Shown: positions 43,020-53,039, numbered from the stretch's first letter. The stretch: 64,000 bases of DNA from Chitinophaga sp. MM2321 (GCF_964033635.1 NZ_OZ035533.1:248001-312000); one strand, 5' to 3'. Program-made: numbers and translations. The notes: generated by a model not told the origin, from the letters alone.

Positions 43020-44945
43020 TCAAAAATCCAGTTCCATATTAAGCCTGTCTTTCAGCTCTTTTACCAGTGGATATTTTTCCGACATCTGCTGGAACTGCTC
43101 CCTGCTGGAAAGTGGTGCCGGGCCTATATCCTGTGTCTGCTGACTTTCATCCAGCTGTAGGGTGAGGATGAGCATCGGACTGTTGAATTTCTGCTTGAAG
43201 AAATCAGATATTTCCAGCTTTTCCTCTTCCATAAAGCGGTACTGCACAATGTTACGGCTTACGATGCCTATCTCCCCGGGTCCCAGCAATTTCAGCAAGG
43301 CCAGTTGGAGGTTACTCACCACCGTCATTTTATTGGCTTGTCTGAACCGGTCAATAAATTCCTCCCAATATACATGCACCGCGCCCATCGTAAGGGGAAT
43401 GCTCTGTACTACCGTAATATCCTGGTGTTTGGCTGCCATCGCCTCTTTCATGGCTGCGAGGCCGGTTAGCTTACTCGTAGCTGTGCTGGAGCCGGTTGTT
43501 TTGGCGGTTGGAGCAGGAGGTACGGCTGGCTGCACGGGCGCCGGAGCAGGAGCGGTAGCTGTCATGGCTGGCTGACTTACAGGAGTAGCTACTGGCGGTG
43601 TTGCCGGTACAGGCGCTACTGCAGCGGGTTTTTCAACGGGTGGGGTCACCGGACGCGCGGTTTCCACCGTTAGTATGGCGGTTTCCGGCGAGGCAGCTGT
43701 AATACTGGCGCTGGTGGCTGGTTTGTCGGCCAGTGCTTTAGCCGGTAAAGGCTGTGCTGTTGGTGCGCGCAGCTTTTGCGGCGGTGTACCGTCCGCTACC
43801 AGTTTTTTCTTGGATATTTCTCCATTGCTGTCATCCGTCACCAGTGAAATGGCCTGCTGAAGATAGCAGAGCTTGATCAGTGACATTTCCACATGCAACC
43901 GCTTGTTGCGTGCCAGGCGGTAGTTGATCTCCGTTTCATTGAGGAGATGCAGGGCCGTGATCAGGTAGGCCGGACTGATCTTTCCGGACAACTGTTTGTA
44001 ACGTTCTTTCAGGTTGCCTGATACCTCTACGAGGTGCAGTGCTTTATCTTCCTTGCTTAGCAGGAGGTTTCGTAAAAACTCCGCCAGGCCGTTCAGGAAA
44101 TTATCTCCCTCAAAACCTTTCTGTAAAATTTCATCAAATATCAGCAGGGTGGTCGCTACATCCTGTTGTAATACGCTGTCCATCACCCGGAAAAAATAAT
44201 CGTAATCCAGGATGTTCAGGTGTTCCAGCGTATTCTGATAGGTAAGATGCCCGCTGGTAAAGCTGACGATCTTATCCAGTGTACTCAGGGAGTCGCGCAT
44301 ACAGCCATCCGTTTTCTGCGCTACCAGGTGCAGGGCATCCGGCTCCGCCTGGATCTTTTCTTTGACACAGATCTCCTGTAAATGGTCTACGGTATCCTGG
44401 ATGGTGATCCGTTTAAAATCAAAGATCTGGCAACGGCTCAGGATCGTAGGCAGGATTTTATGCTTTTCTGTAGTGGCCAGGATGAAGATCGCGTAGGATG
44501 GCGGCTCTTCAAGGGTTTTCAAAAAAGCATTGAATGCCGCGGAACTCAGCATGTGTACCTCATCTATAATATAGATCTTATATTTTCCGGCCTGTGGAGA
44601 AAAGCGGACCTGCTCCACCAGGGTACGGATATCGTCTACGGAGTTATTGGATGCGGCATCAAGCTCGTGAATGTTAAAGGAACTGCCTTCATTAAAGGAT
44701 TTGCAGGAATGACACTCATTACATGCCTCCCCGTCTGGTTGCAGGTTCTCGCAGTTGATTGTCTTCGCCAGGATACGCGCACAGGTGGTCTTTCCAACTC
44801 CCCTCGGACCACAAAACAGGAAGGCATGTGCCAGCTGGTTATTGCGGATGGCGTTTTTAAGGGTGGTGGTGATATGTGCTTGTCCTACTACAGTTGAAAA
44901 GTTCTGCGGACGATACTTACGGGCTGAAACGATAAAATTCTCCAT
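43020..44945 (-). CDS. dnaX: DNA polymerase III subunits gamma/tau
   Basis: 641 residues. The AAA+ clamp-loader core covers about 1-360, with Walker A GPRGVGKTTCARIL, zinc Cys cluster CENL...CNECHSC, Walker B YIIDEVHML and sensor 1 FILATTEKHKI. A long Pro/Ala/Thr-rich linker follows (about 390-490). A tau-like C-terminal domain to about 640 binds polymerase. It drives loading of the sliding clamp. No obvious frameshift slippery site for a short gamma form was seen, but I did not test it fully. Confidence 0.95.
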   Translation of the reverse strand: MENFIVSARKYRPQNFSTVVGQAHITTTLKNAIRNNQLAHAFLFCGPRGVGKTTCARILAKTINCENLQPDGEACNECHSCKSFNEGSSFNIHELDAASNNSVDDIRTLVEQVRFSPQAGKYKIYIIDEVHMLSSAAFNAFLKTLEEPPSYAIFILATTEKHKILPTILSRCQIFDFKRITIQDTVDHLQEICVKEKIQAEPDALHLVAQKTDGCMRDSLSTLDKIVSFTSGHLTYQNTLEHLNILDYDYFFRVMDSVLQQDVATTLLIFDEILQKGFEGDNFLNGLAEFLRNLLLSKEDKALHLVEVSGNLKERYKQLSGKISPAYLITALHLLNETEINYRLARNKRLHVEMSLIKLCYLQQAISLVTDDSNGEISKKKLVADGTPPQKLRAPTAQPLPAKALADKPATSASITAASPETAILTVETARPVTPPVEKPAAVAPVPATPPVATPVSQPAMTATAPAPAPVQPAVPPAPTAKTTGSSTATSKLTGLAAMKEAMAAKHQDITVVQSIPLTMGAVHVYWEEFIDRFRQANKMTVVSNLQLALLKLLGPGEIGIVSRNIVQYRFMEEEKLEISDFFKQKFNSPMLILTLQLDESQQTQDIGPAPLSSREQFQQMSEKYPLVKELKDRLNMELDF

Positions 44946-45036
44946 ATGACTGCTACGCTTTCGCGAGCGCCGAAAATACGCACAAATTCACTAAGAGAAA
45001 AATAGGTGCTACCGGCGCTGCTTTGACAGGTGTTTA

Positions 45037-47151
45037 TCACCTTGGTTCAAAGGTTAATATGAACTCAAGAAATGATTTTTTTAATAATATAATGTTGTTA
45101 TTGTACTGTTCCATGACGGAAGACGTGATTTCGTGCAGTTCCTGGATAGCCACGTAATCGGGTACGTGGTCCCGGATAAATATGCACTCCTGTTGCCGGA
45201 ACCTGCGGATCTTTTCTTTCATCTCTTTGGCAATAGCACTGGTAAAGATTTTATCGGAAGTGATTTCGTGCAACAGTTTGCGGAAATTCCAGCATTCGGC
45301 GGAGAGCTCATCAAAACAGGGTTGCAGCTGGTCTATGGTGGTATGGCTGGTACCAAACAGCTGGCTGATTCCATGAATGACCCTGATCACCTGGTCATTG
45401 AGCCGGTTGGAATATTCCTGGTGCCGCACGATGCGGCAATATTTTTCCTGCATGGTGGCGGCCGTTTCAGGGCTGATCTCCAGGGCTTTCCTGTAATGAT
45501 AGCAGAAGGCCAGCTGATCATGTCCGAAAAGCCATTGTTGTTCTGCTTCCACCTGTGCTGCCAGTTGGCGGGCCAGTTGAAGCGCATGGCCGGGCACATA
45601 TTTCTGTCCGTCAAATTCAAAGTAACGGGTCTGGAACTGTCCGACCGCAATGGCCTGCAGCGTTTCCACATCCTGCCGGTCGCGGTAAAAACGCCGCATA
45701 CGCCGCACGATATCGGGGTGATAAATGCTTTGCAGGTTGCACGCCCCAGCTTCTTCCGGTTGTAATAGTCCGCTGATTGCCCCGTTCATGACCGGGAAGG
45801 AACGATTATCATAGTAATCATTAAATGTCCGCGGGTATTCGTATAGCCGGTGCTGTTGGGTCAGGTCTTTGATAAAAGAGTCGGGCGCCAGCCATTCAAA
45901 CGGCCGGCTGCCGGGGGATATCATATCATACACCTGGCAGGTAACACGCTCCTGGAGGTTTTCAGGCTCGTTAAACAACAGCCATGCGCTCACGGTAAGC
46001 TGTTTGCAGCATACATTCGCCTGCTGGTAGTGTTCCTCCCGGTCTTCCCGTGTAGGGTGGGAAGTCCACTGGTCGCGGAGTTGCACCCGGCTTTTGAGAA
46101 AGGTATGGAAGTAGGTGTCTGTGATAACAGGCAGCCCCTGTGGGTCCAGTACCATATTATTCTGCCCGGCATAATATTGAAGCAATGCGCGCTGTACATT
46201 AAAAATATTACGGAAACGGAATGCATGGTCTTCCAGTTCCGGTAATTTATGCATACAATGATCCATGCAGTAACTACCCATTTCCATTCTGCGCATGCTG
46301 CTGATGGCAGCTTTTGTACCCGCCAGCGAAACAGCCAGGGTATCGGCATGTAATTCCATTTCCCTGCTTAACTCCAGGTATTGGCGGTTGATAAGCTGGT
46401 AGAGCTTTCTCAGCAGGTACCGGATACCGTTTACGATCCAGGTGGTAATGTGTGCGAAAAATCCCAGCAAACTGCCGCCACTGCCCCAACGGATGATGAT
46501 ATCACTCCACCGGTCATTTTCATACAGCATATTATATAATGCCTTATTCAAAGCATACACATAGCTGCCCAGCTTCATACTGCGCCGGGAAAAGTGCGCA
46601 AACTCATGTGCCAGTACCATTTTGAATTCACTGATGTTTACACTGTTCACAAGCCCCAGACCTATTTCGAGGTTCTTTCGTCCGGGCCAGAATAAACTCA
46701 GCAAACTGCTGTTGTAAAATACCGATGTATTCACCTCCGGTACCACAAATATTTTTTTGGGAAAGCTGATCTGCGTTTCTTTTACCAGCTGGGTAATAAA
46801 GTTAAATAACCGGGGATGGCTATCTGCATTGATGCGGGTACGATAAGGATGGGAAGGCGCGCGTTTGTTAAAAAGAAAGATGACCAGGAAAAACAAGAGC
46901 ATCCCACCCAGCAACACGAGTCCAAGCCCGGTGATGATGGTGTACACTTTCGGATGCATTCCGATCAGCACAATGCCACCTGTCAGGCAAGCAATTGACA
47001 GGGCTACGGTCGTCATTAACAACACCACGTACAATAGAAAAAAGAGCACTATATAACTGATCACTTTCACTATCTGTTGCTTAAACAACATCGTGGGCTG
47101 CAGGAGTACAGGGTATAGATTCCCCGGACTCTCCGGATATAAGCTGGTCAT
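45037..47151 (-). CDS. M48-family membrane zinc metalloprotease, long form
   Basis: 704 residues from ATG 47151. A start at 47187 would add 12 residues. Hydrophobic segments lie near 30-60 and 70-95. The zinc motif HEFAHFSRRSMKL is at about 178-190, and the third ligand is probably in LSREMELHADTLA at about 265. This resembles HtpX/Ste24-like proteins that cut misfolded membrane proteins. The approximately 400-residue C-terminal part, with few recognisable motifs, is much longer than in HtpX. Single gene. Confidence 0.85.
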   Translation of the reverse strand: MTSLYPESPGNLYPVLLQPTMLFKQQIVKVISYIVLFFLLYVVLLMTTVALSIACLTGGIVLIGMHPKVYTIITGLGLVLLGGMLLFFLVIFLFNKRAPSHPYRTRINADSHPRLFNFITQLVKETQISFPKKIFVVPEVNTSVFYNSSLLSLFWPGRKNLEIGLGLVNSVNISEFKMVLAHEFAHFSRRSMKLGSYVYALNKALYNMLYENDRWSDIIIRWGSGGSLLGFFAHITTWIVNGIRYLLRKLYQLINRQYLELSREMELHADTLAVSLAGTKAAISSMRRMEMGSYCMDHCMHKLPELEDHAFRFRNIFNVQRALLQYYAGQNNMVLDPQGLPVITDTYFHTFLKSRVQLRDQWTSHPTREDREEHYQQANVCCKQLTVSAWLLFNEPENLQERVTCQVYDMISPGSRPFEWLAPDSFIKDLTQQHRLYEYPRTFNDYYDNRSFPVMNGAISGLLQPEEAGACNLQSIYHPDIVRRMRRFYRDRQDVETLQAIAVGQFQTRYFEFDGQKYVPGHALQLARQLAAQVEAEQQWLFGHDQLAFCYHYRKALEISPETAATMQEKYCRIVRHQEYSNRLNDQVIRVIHGISQLFGTSHTTIDQLQPCFDELSAECWNFRKLLHEITSDKIFTSAIAKEMKEKIRRFRQQECIFIRDHVPDYVAIQELHEITSSVMEQYNNNIILLKKSFLEFILTFEPR

Positions 47152-47316
47152 AACATAATATCTGGTTAAATACGATGGCCATTGCAAAAGGGATTTAAAT
47201 ATATAGAATATTCAGAAATTAATTCCCCCGGAGAAAGCCCATCGGATATTTATATGAGCATCACCCAGCTGCCGGCGTGCAAACCGGCGCTGCGTCAGTT
47301 CTCCTGCAAGCCTCTT

Positions 47317-48483
47317 TTAGGCCAGCATCGGATGTCGTTTGTAGGGAACGGTACGATCAAATAAATAACGATAGGTAGTCAGTTGCCGGGTAGGCGTAGC
47401 GCCCAGTGCTTCCGCAACATTCAGCATCCGTGGATTAAAGTCACCGATCCACTGCATTTCATAGTCGGTATAATGAGCGGCATTGGATTGTATTAATTTT
47501 GCCCCTTCCACAATCATATAAGCATCTATGCCTTTGCCCTGGAATTCGGGTACAATACCGAAAATAATGCCTACCATTTTTTTACAGTGGCCTCTTAATT
47601 TCAGCCAGGCAAAAAGCAGTTTTTGTAACGGTCCCAGTTTGCCATTCATATGTTTCAGGTATTGATTCAGATCGGGCAGATTTAACCAGATGGCTATCGG
47701 ATTGCCATCGTGATACACAAACCACGCAATCTTTTCATCCATGAGGGGCTTCATCTGTTTGAAAAGCGCCAGCACCTGACCTTTACTCATTTCCTTACCC
47801 CCCGCATGTTGCGCCCATGCTTTATTGTATACAATGCTGAAATCTTCCGCAAATTTTTCCAGTTCATTTTTCCGGATATGCCTGGCGGAAAATGCAGGGT
47901 CACTGCTGATGGCATCATGTCGTTCAAAAAATTTAGGCAGCAGCTGATCACTCACCTTCATGCCGTAACAAACCTGGTTAAAGAATAACTGGAAACCATA
48001 GGTTTCAAACAACCGGATATAATAAGGGGGATTGAAATTCATGCCATATAACGGTTCATGGAAACCTTTTGTCAATAGTCCCCACCAGTTATTGCGTTCA
48101 CCAAAATTGATAGGGCCATCCATGGCGCCCATTCCTTTTTCCTGTAGCCATTGTTTGGCGGTATTGAATAAAAGATCCGCGGCTGCCTGGTTATCGATAC
48201 AATCAAAGAAGCCTACACCGCCTACCAGGCATTCATCTCCTTTGGTTTTATATTTTTTATTTACAAATGCGGCTATTCTGCCGGCCAGTTTTCCCTGATC
48301 ATCTTTCAGAATCCATCTTACACATTCCCCAAAACGGAAAGCCTTATTCTTCTCCCGGTCAAATACATTGTTGATATCCTTATCCAGCGGCCTTATCCAT
48401 CCCGGTACATCTTTGTTCAATATTACATGTACATCCACAAACTGAACCGCAGTTTGCGCATTGTTTACTAAAATCAATTCCAT
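47317..48483 (-). CDS. GNAT-like acyltransferase family protein
   Basis: 388 residues from ATG 48483 (MELILVNNAQ). ATGs at 48492 and 48543 are also in frame, but a -7-like box (TACATTTG, minus strand 48505-48498) lies over that region and favours the later start. Two GNAT-like halves are visible, with GGVGFFDCIDNQAAADLLF near 110 and GIVPEFQGKGIDAYMIVEGA near 310. It may act on lipids or peptides. Substrate unknown. Divergent from the membrane coiled-coil gene. Confidence 0.75.
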   Translation of the reverse strand: MELILVNNAQTAVQFVDVHVILNKDVPGWIRPLDKDINNVFDREKNKAFRFGECVRWILKDDQGKLAGRIAAFVNKKYKTKGDECLVGGVGFFDCIDNQAAADLLFNTAKQWLQEKGMGAMDGPINFGERNNWWGLLTKGFHEPLYGMNFNPPYYIRLFETYGFQLFFNQVCYGMKVSDQLLPKFFERHDAISSDPAFSARHIRKNELEKFAEDFSIVYNKAWAQHAGGKEMSKGQVLALFKQMKPLMDEKIAWFVYHDGNPIAIWLNLPDLNQYLKHMNGKLGPLQKLLFAWLKLRGHCKKMVGIIFGIVPEFQGKGIDAYMIVEGAKLIQSNAAHYTDYEMQWIGDFNPRMLNVAEALGATPTRQLTTYRYLFDRTVPYKRHPMLA

Positions 48484-48546
48484 TGGGACCATTTGTACAA
48501 ATGTAATAAAAACCCTCGTTGGCACTATTTTTTCTGTGAACACGGT

Positions 48547-49164
48547 ATGAAGCGCAATTATATTTATCCCGTTATATTACTGCTCCTTACTATTATTTTC
48601 GGATTGGGCTACTGCCGGCAGCAAAAGCAGGTACGTAGTGTATTGTCGGAAAATCAACGGCTATGGAATGAAAACCGGGATCTCCGCAAAAGCCTGGAGC
48701 AATCCGGGGCTGTGACGCAACAGATCAATGACCGCCAGGATGTACAGCAGCGGGTAGCGGGGCAGTTTATCGAAAGACGCGCCTATTACCGCCGCAACTG
48801 GCGACAATTCATTGCTGTGAGCACCAGTGATTACCGTACCGGTTTTCTGGGCGGGATCAAGGATCTCAGTATTACTGTACGTAACCAGACGGAATATCCC
48901 CTGGACAATGTAGTTGTAATGGTACAGTACATGCGCAACAATAACGAGGTGTTTAAAACAGAACAATATACACTCAGCAATATTCCGGAGAAAGGCACGC
49001 GTACCATTGCAGCGTCCAACAGCCGGAAAGGAAGTAAAGTAAACCTGAAACTGATCAGTATTACGAGCCAGCCTATGAATTTTTGCTGGTCGGTGAATAA
49101 GCCTGCTCCTGCGGATAACCCCGACCCTTTTGAGTGTGTACCCACCCCCCGGAATAATCAGTAG
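48547..49164 (+). CDS. Membrane-anchored coiled-coil protein of unknown function
   Basis: 205 residues from ATG 48547 (MKRNYIYPVILLLLTIIFGL). An upstream frame to 48493 would bury the membrane anchor. A single N-terminal helix (6-24) precedes a coiled coil (about 28-70, NQRLWNENRDLRKSLEQSGA). The C-terminal domain reads like a small beta sandwich (ITVRNQTEYPLDNVVVMVQY). No family is recognised. A GNAT gene follows 9 nt later, so the two may be cotranscribed. Confidence 0.7.
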   Translation: MKRNYIYPVILLLLTIIFGLGYCRQQKQVRSVLSENQRLWNENRDLRKSLEQSGAVTQQINDRQDVQQRVAGQFIERRAYYRRNWRQFIAVSTSDYRTGFLGGIKDLSITVRNQTEYPLDNVVVMVQYMRNNNEVFKTEQYTLSNIPEKGTRTIAASNSRKGSKVNLKLISITSQPMNFCWSVNKPAPADNPDPFECVPTPRNNQ

Positions 49165-49173
49165 CTTTGCCCT

Positions 49174-49686
49174 ATGATCAGCTTACTACCAATTACTATT
49201 GCAGATGAGGCAGTAAAAAAATTGTATGAAGATGCTTTTCCTTATGAAGAGAGAAGAGACTGGGAAAACCTGTTGGCGCTGATAGCATCGGGGAAACTAA
49301 GCCTGTTGCATATTTCCCGGGATCATGCTTTTGCAGGATTTTTATGTTACTGGACTTTACCGGATTTTACGTTCATTGAATATTTTGCCATCCACCCCGA
49401 TGCCCGGGGAGGAGGTATAGGTAGTCAGATCATGCAGCAGCTGGGTACAAAGTTTGGAAATATAGTGTTGGAAGTGGAGCCTCCACTAACGGAGCAGGCT
49501 ATACGTCGTATTGCATTTTATGAAAGATTGGGGTACCAGGTATTTTCACAGGCATACCAGCAACCTCCGTATCATGATAATTATCCGCCGCTGGAGTTGC
49601 GCCTGATGCAGAAAGGTTTCACTTCAGATGAAGCTTCTTTTTTGCGGATTAAAGATCAATTATATAAACACGTTTATAATAAATAA
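49174..49686 (+). CDS. GNAT family N-acetyltransferase
   Basis: 170 residues. A single GNAT fold with FIEYFAIHPDARGGGIGSQI at about 66-86 (acetyl-CoA loop) and RRIAFYERLGYQVFSQAY near 110. The substrate is unknown. It sits 9 nt after the coiled-coil protein gene and is followed by a terminator. Confidence 0.88.
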   Translation: MISLLPITIADEAVKKLYEDAFPYEERRDWENLLALIASGKLSLLHISRDHAFAGFLCYWTLPDFTFIEYFAIHPDARGGGIGSQIMQQLGTKFGNIVLEVEPPLTEQAIRRIAFYERLGYQVFSQAYQQPPYHDNYPPLELRLMQKGFTSDEASFLRIKDQLYKHVYNK

Positions 49687-49689
49687 AAA

Positions 49690-49721
49690 GCCTGATGACC
49701 GGCCTATGCCAGTCATCAGGC
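49690..49721. terminator. Bidirectional terminator between GNAT and poly-Q lipoprotein genes
   Basis: GCCTGATGACCGG pairs with CCAGTCATCAGGC (one mismatch) around a 6-nt loop, between two convergent stop codons. Confidence 0.8.
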
Positions 49722-49740
49722 GTATATATTCAGCTGTGGT

Positions 49741-51129
49741 CTAGTCTCTTTTTACACGTCCGGATGATCCTTCACTACTACTTCCTTCGCTTCTGCTGGG
49801 CGCTACACGCTGCGGACGCGATTGTTGTTGCTGCTGTTGTTGTGCCCTTTGCTGTTGTTGTTGCTGTGCTCTCTGCTGTTGCTGCTGTTGCTGTTGTTCC
49901 CGTTGTACTCTTTGTTGTTGTTGCTGCTGCTGTTGCTGTTGTCTTTGTACCTGTTGTTGTTGCTGTTGTTCCCGCTGTACCCTTTGTTGCTGTTGCTGCT
50001 GTTGTTGTTGTCTCTGTACCTGCTGCTGTTGTTGCTGTTGCTCCCTTTGTACCCTTTGTTGTTGTTGCTGTTGTACCTGCTGTTGTCTTTGAACCTGTTG
50101 CTGTTGTTGTTGCTGCTGTTGCAGGTTGTTAGCCGGTTGGGGGGTAACCCTTGACGGCCGGGTGTTATTATTATTTACCGGTGGAGTGGTCCTGTTGCCG
50201 GGATTGGTATTATTTGTGGGCTGGGTTGCATTCCTTGATGGCTGAACCCTGCCGTTGTTATTATTGTTATTATCTGCAGGCTGCACGCGGGAAGGCCTGT
50301 TATTGTTATCTGTATTCACCGGTCTGGTGTTATTGGCCGGGGTAGTGACCCGGTTTCTGTCTGCCACACGACCTCTTTGTATAGCGGCTGCATCAGGGCG
50401 GTAGATCCGCAATTGATTATTATTGATCTGTCCTGTACCTGGTCTGTCGCTGTTGCTGACCCTTACTGGTCTTACCGTAGAACCCACATAGCGTTGTACT
50501 TCGGTAGCACTCGGACCGGTAACAACCCTGTTCCTGTTATATACATTTGTATTGTTGATAATAGTGGTGTTATTGATGATGGTAACATTCCGGCTGTTAT
50601 TCACATAATAGTTGTGAATACGCGGGCTGTTGATATATTGTCTTGGTACAAATGACCAGTAAGCTGATGGTACGTTGTAGTAGCCGCCACCTGCATACAT
50701 ATTAGGTCCCATTGGCGCCCATCCATAATAATCTCCACCACTTCTCCAGTTCACCCATGCAGGGCCCCATTCGTTGCCGGGAATCCACATCCAGCCATTG
50801 AAGTCATCAAACATCCAGCGGCCATAGTGGAATGCTGCCCATCCCCAGGGATAGTCGGACATCCAGGTCCAGCCATAGTCTGTATATACCCAGTGGCCAT
50901 CTGTATTATATGGTCTGAAATCCCGGCCGGCATTTGGTATCCATACCTGGTCATATCCGGGGTAGTTTACCCAACGGCCATACGGACTTAATTCATCATA
51001 AAAGGAAATGGAGGCGCCTATCTGTACCTGTTGGGCTGGCCCGTATGTGGAATAGGTAGAAGCGCAGCTGCCCAAAAAGAAGGATACAAGGACGAGAGAT
51101 AATCCGGTATGTTTTATTAATCTGTTCAT
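49741..51129 (-). CDS. DUF6600-type lipoprotein with long poly-Gln C-terminal region
   Basis: 462 residues. The lipoprotein signal is MNRLIKHTGLSLVLVSFFLG followed by SCAS. A Trp/Tyr/Gly-rich domain covers about 30-185 (YGRWVNYPGYDQVWIPNAGR, GHWVYTDYGWTWMSDYPWGW), matching the DUF6600 family. A Thr/Asn-rich stretch follows, then about 100 residues made almost only of Gln with Arg and Val (about 340-440). The Gln codons mix CAG and CAA. The end is Arg/Ser-rich (SRPQRVAPSRSEGSSSEGSS). Function unknown. Gln-rich tails of this kind can be disordered or prion-like. Confidence 0.85.
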   Translation of the reverse strand: MNRLIKHTGLSLVLVSFFLGSCASTYSTYGPAQQVQIGASISFYDELSPYGRWVNYPGYDQVWIPNAGRDFRPYNTDGHWVYTDYGWTWMSDYPWGWAAFHYGRWMFDDFNGWMWIPGNEWGPAWVNWRSGGDYYGWAPMGPNMYAGGGYYNVPSAYWSFVPRQYINSPRIHNYYVNNSRNVTIINNTTIINNTNVYNRNRVVTGPSATEVQRYVGSTVRPVRVSNSDRPGTGQINNNQLRIYRPDAAAIQRGRVADRNRVTTPANNTRPVNTDNNNRPSRVQPADNNNNNNGRVQPSRNATQPTNNTNPGNRTTPPVNNNNTRPSRVTPQPANNLQQQQQQQQQVQRQQQVQQQQQQRVQREQQQQQQQVQRQQQQQQQQQRVQREQQQQQQVQRQQQQQQQQQQRVQREQQQQQQQQRAQQQQQQRAQQQQQQQSRPQRVAPSRSEGSSSEGSSGRVKRD

Positions 51130-51413
51130 AGCTCCTGTTTTTTAGTCTTGATTGGTTTTGCTGTTATTAGACTTCGTGGAGTAATGTCTTACTTTTTTCG
51201 TATTTCCTGCTGAGGTATTGGAACGCGGTCTAAATGCAATGTTTTTTTTAAATTATGTTAAAGAAAATTGTTAAATTTTTTATAACGCTTTGTCTGTATA
51301 TCAGCGTTATAATCTATGTATGGCAAAAATGGGTCCAATTAATTTAGTGCGCTGTAACTGCCTGTGGTAGGGCGTTTTAAGAAACGGCCGGCGGAAATAG
51401 CGGTGGAAAAATA
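51130..51413. other. Leader region of the poly-Q lipoprotein gene
   Basis: No gene seen. TATAACGC (51281-51288) and GCGTTATA (51304-51311) form an 8-bp inverted repeat around 15 bases, about 150 nt upstream of the minus-strand start. It could be an operator. No clear TAnnTTTG box could be placed. Confidence 0.4.
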
Positions 51414-51449
51414 AAAACCCGTTTAGTAAAATACCAAACGGGTTTTTCG
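51414..51449. terminator. Terminator after the metallophosphoesterase gene
   Basis: AAAAACCCGTTT pairs with AAACGGGTTTTT around an internal loop, with T runs on both sides. It lies about 40 nt after the minus-strand stop at 51492. Confidence 0.85.
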
Positions 51450-51491
51450 CTTTTTGTCTTTTATTCAGATCATATCATCATAAAGGTCAAT

Positions 51492-52715
51492 TTACACTTT
51501 ATACTCTCCTACTTTGGTGCCGTCATCTTTCAGCATGGTGAGTACGAGTTGGTGCTGGTCTGCTTTTATTTTGATCAGGGTGCGTTTATCATCTTTAGGG
51601 CCACCGCCGATGATCAACGGATAGTCGTGTTGACCAGGAACGGGCGCATATACACCGTATTTGTGGGTGTGCCCGCAAATGAGGATATCAATTTTATGTT
51701 TATTGAAAAGACCGCCGAACATGTCGCGGCAATGAACGGTACCATGCCATTCGCCGCCGTGATAATGCGGGATGTGCATCATGACTACTTTATGTTTTGC
51801 TTTTTTATAAGCCTGACTTTGCAGCTCTTTTTCCAGCCACCTGGCCTGTTGTACACGGTAGGCGTCGAAATCTACGATGCCGCCATAAACGGGATGCGTA
51901 TCTTCCTTGTCTTCTCCGGTATCCAGTACTATTGCGTGAACGGGACCCCAGGTAAAAGAGAAGTAATTTGAATGACCGGGATTATCGAAATACTGGTGCC
52001 ATTCGCGGGCATATTTACCACGGGTTTCGTGGTTGCCACGCACATACATGAAAGGTTTATGAGTAGAGAATGTTTCGCCGCAGGGAGTGAGCATGTGGTC
52101 GATTATTTGTTTCTCGTCTGACTGGTAGTCAAATACATCTCCGTTAAAAAAAACAAAATCGTACGGGTCTTGTCCGTTCAGTCCCATCAGGTGGGGAATA
52201 GATTCCGGGCGGTCATGAATATCATTGATCATGAGCCAGGACACTTCTTTTGCCTGTGGGTCCGGTGCGGTGAATGTGTAGATATCGCTTTCAATGGTGG
52301 CGCCATAGGTGAGCTTGTAAGGTTGAAAGTCTACAATGTCTTTAGAGTATACTTTATAGCTGTATTTTTTGCCGGGTTGCAGGTTGTCCAGTTCAATCCT
52401 ATGAAGACAGTTATTGGCTTCCACGAGGCCGTAGCTGACGCGTTGGGCTTTCTGGTCTGTTTTGCCGTCGGTGCCATATTCCACCCAGCTGTAGCAGGGG
52501 CGGGCGGTGAGCCACCTGATGGAAATGGTGTCTGGTCCCGGGTATTGGAGATATGGTTTGCATAAAAAAATGTGTTCATTGTCGGCAGTATGTTGAGTGC
52601 TGGATAAGTTTGCTGCTTTGGCGGCAAAGGGGGAGAGGCCGGCTACGCCGAGTAAACCGGCTTTTGAGAGGTTGCCGAGGAATGACCGGCGGGATAGTTC
52701 ACTGCGTTCTTTCAT
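51492..52715 (-). CDS. Exported metallophosphoesterase (purple acid phosphatase-like)
   Basis: 407 residues. A Tat-type signal (SRRSFLGNLSKAGLLGVAGL) precedes an Fn3-like domain (about 50-140, ISIRWLTARPCYSWVEYGTD). The metallophosphoesterase core has MINDIHDRP, FNGDVFDYQ, RGNHETRGK, HIPHYHGGEWHG and CGHTHKYG ligand motifs. It would cleave phosphate esters outside the cytoplasm with a two-metal centre. Substrate unknown. A single gene, divergent from atpD across about 350 nt. Confidence 0.9.
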   Translation of the reverse strand: MKERSELSRRSFLGNLSKAGLLGVAGLSPFAAKAANLSSTQHTADNEHIFLCKPYLQYPGPDTISIRWLTARPCYSWVEYGTDGKTDQKAQRVSYGLVEANNCLHRIELDNLQPGKKYSYKVYSKDIVDFQPYKLTYGATIESDIYTFTAPDPQAKEVSWLMINDIHDRPESIPHLMGLNGQDPYDFVFFNGDVFDYQSDEKQIIDHMLTPCGETFSTHKPFMYVRGNHETRGKYAREWHQYFDNPGHSNYFSFTWGPVHAIVLDTGEDKEDTHPVYGGIVDFDAYRVQQARWLEKELQSQAYKKAKHKVVMMHIPHYHGGEWHGTVHCRDMFGGLFNKHKIDILICGHTHKYGVYAPVPGQHDYPLIIGGGPKDDKRTLIKIKADQHQLVLTMLKDDGTKVGEYKV

Positions 52716-52947
52716 ATTATTTTATTGTATATATGATAATTTATTAAAAATAATCAACAGAATAAGAAAAGCGTATTATTTTTATATGAATGGCTAATTT
52801 TTTGGCGGATACGTTAGCAAATAGTTATAAGTAATAAAAATTAATAATTTGATAGGCTGCGCTTTGCATTGCAAGGAAACAAAAAGGAGTTATTGATAAA
52901 ACAAGTGGAAAATGGGGTAGAAAAAGGTTTTTTTTCGTGAATAGCTT
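52716..52947. other. AT-rich region between metallophosphoesterase and atpD
   Basis: No gene seen. The left part should hold the promoter of the minus-strand phosphoesterase. The right part leads into the atpD promoter. Confidence 0.4.
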
Positions 52948-52978
52948 TTTGATATTCACCCATTAACTATTACCTTTG
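52948..52978 (+). promoter_or_regulatory. Promoter of atpD-atpC
   Basis: TTTG with TTG at 52949-52951 as the -33 element, a 19-base spacer, then TACCTTTG (52971-52978) as the -7 element. This is an excellent match to the Bacteroidota housekeeping promoter. Transcription should start near 52985, about 80 nt before the ATG. Confidence 0.75.
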
Positions 52979-53039
52979 CGGCAAATTTTGGAAACTTATT
53001 TACACATGTAAATGGGTTTTTGAGGAAGTAACTTTTTAG

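Noticed and set aside
49850..50120. Repeated short units that might suggest a CRISPR array
   Set aside because: The units are irregular Gln codons inside a coding frame without spacers; no cas genes. No CRISPR array was seen anywhere in the window.
49695..50154. Plus-strand frames rich in Val/Ala/Leu opposite the poly-Q gene
   Set aside because: They are reverse readings of CAG/CAA repeats; low-complexity translation and no family. The minus-strand lipoprotein has a proper signal and start.
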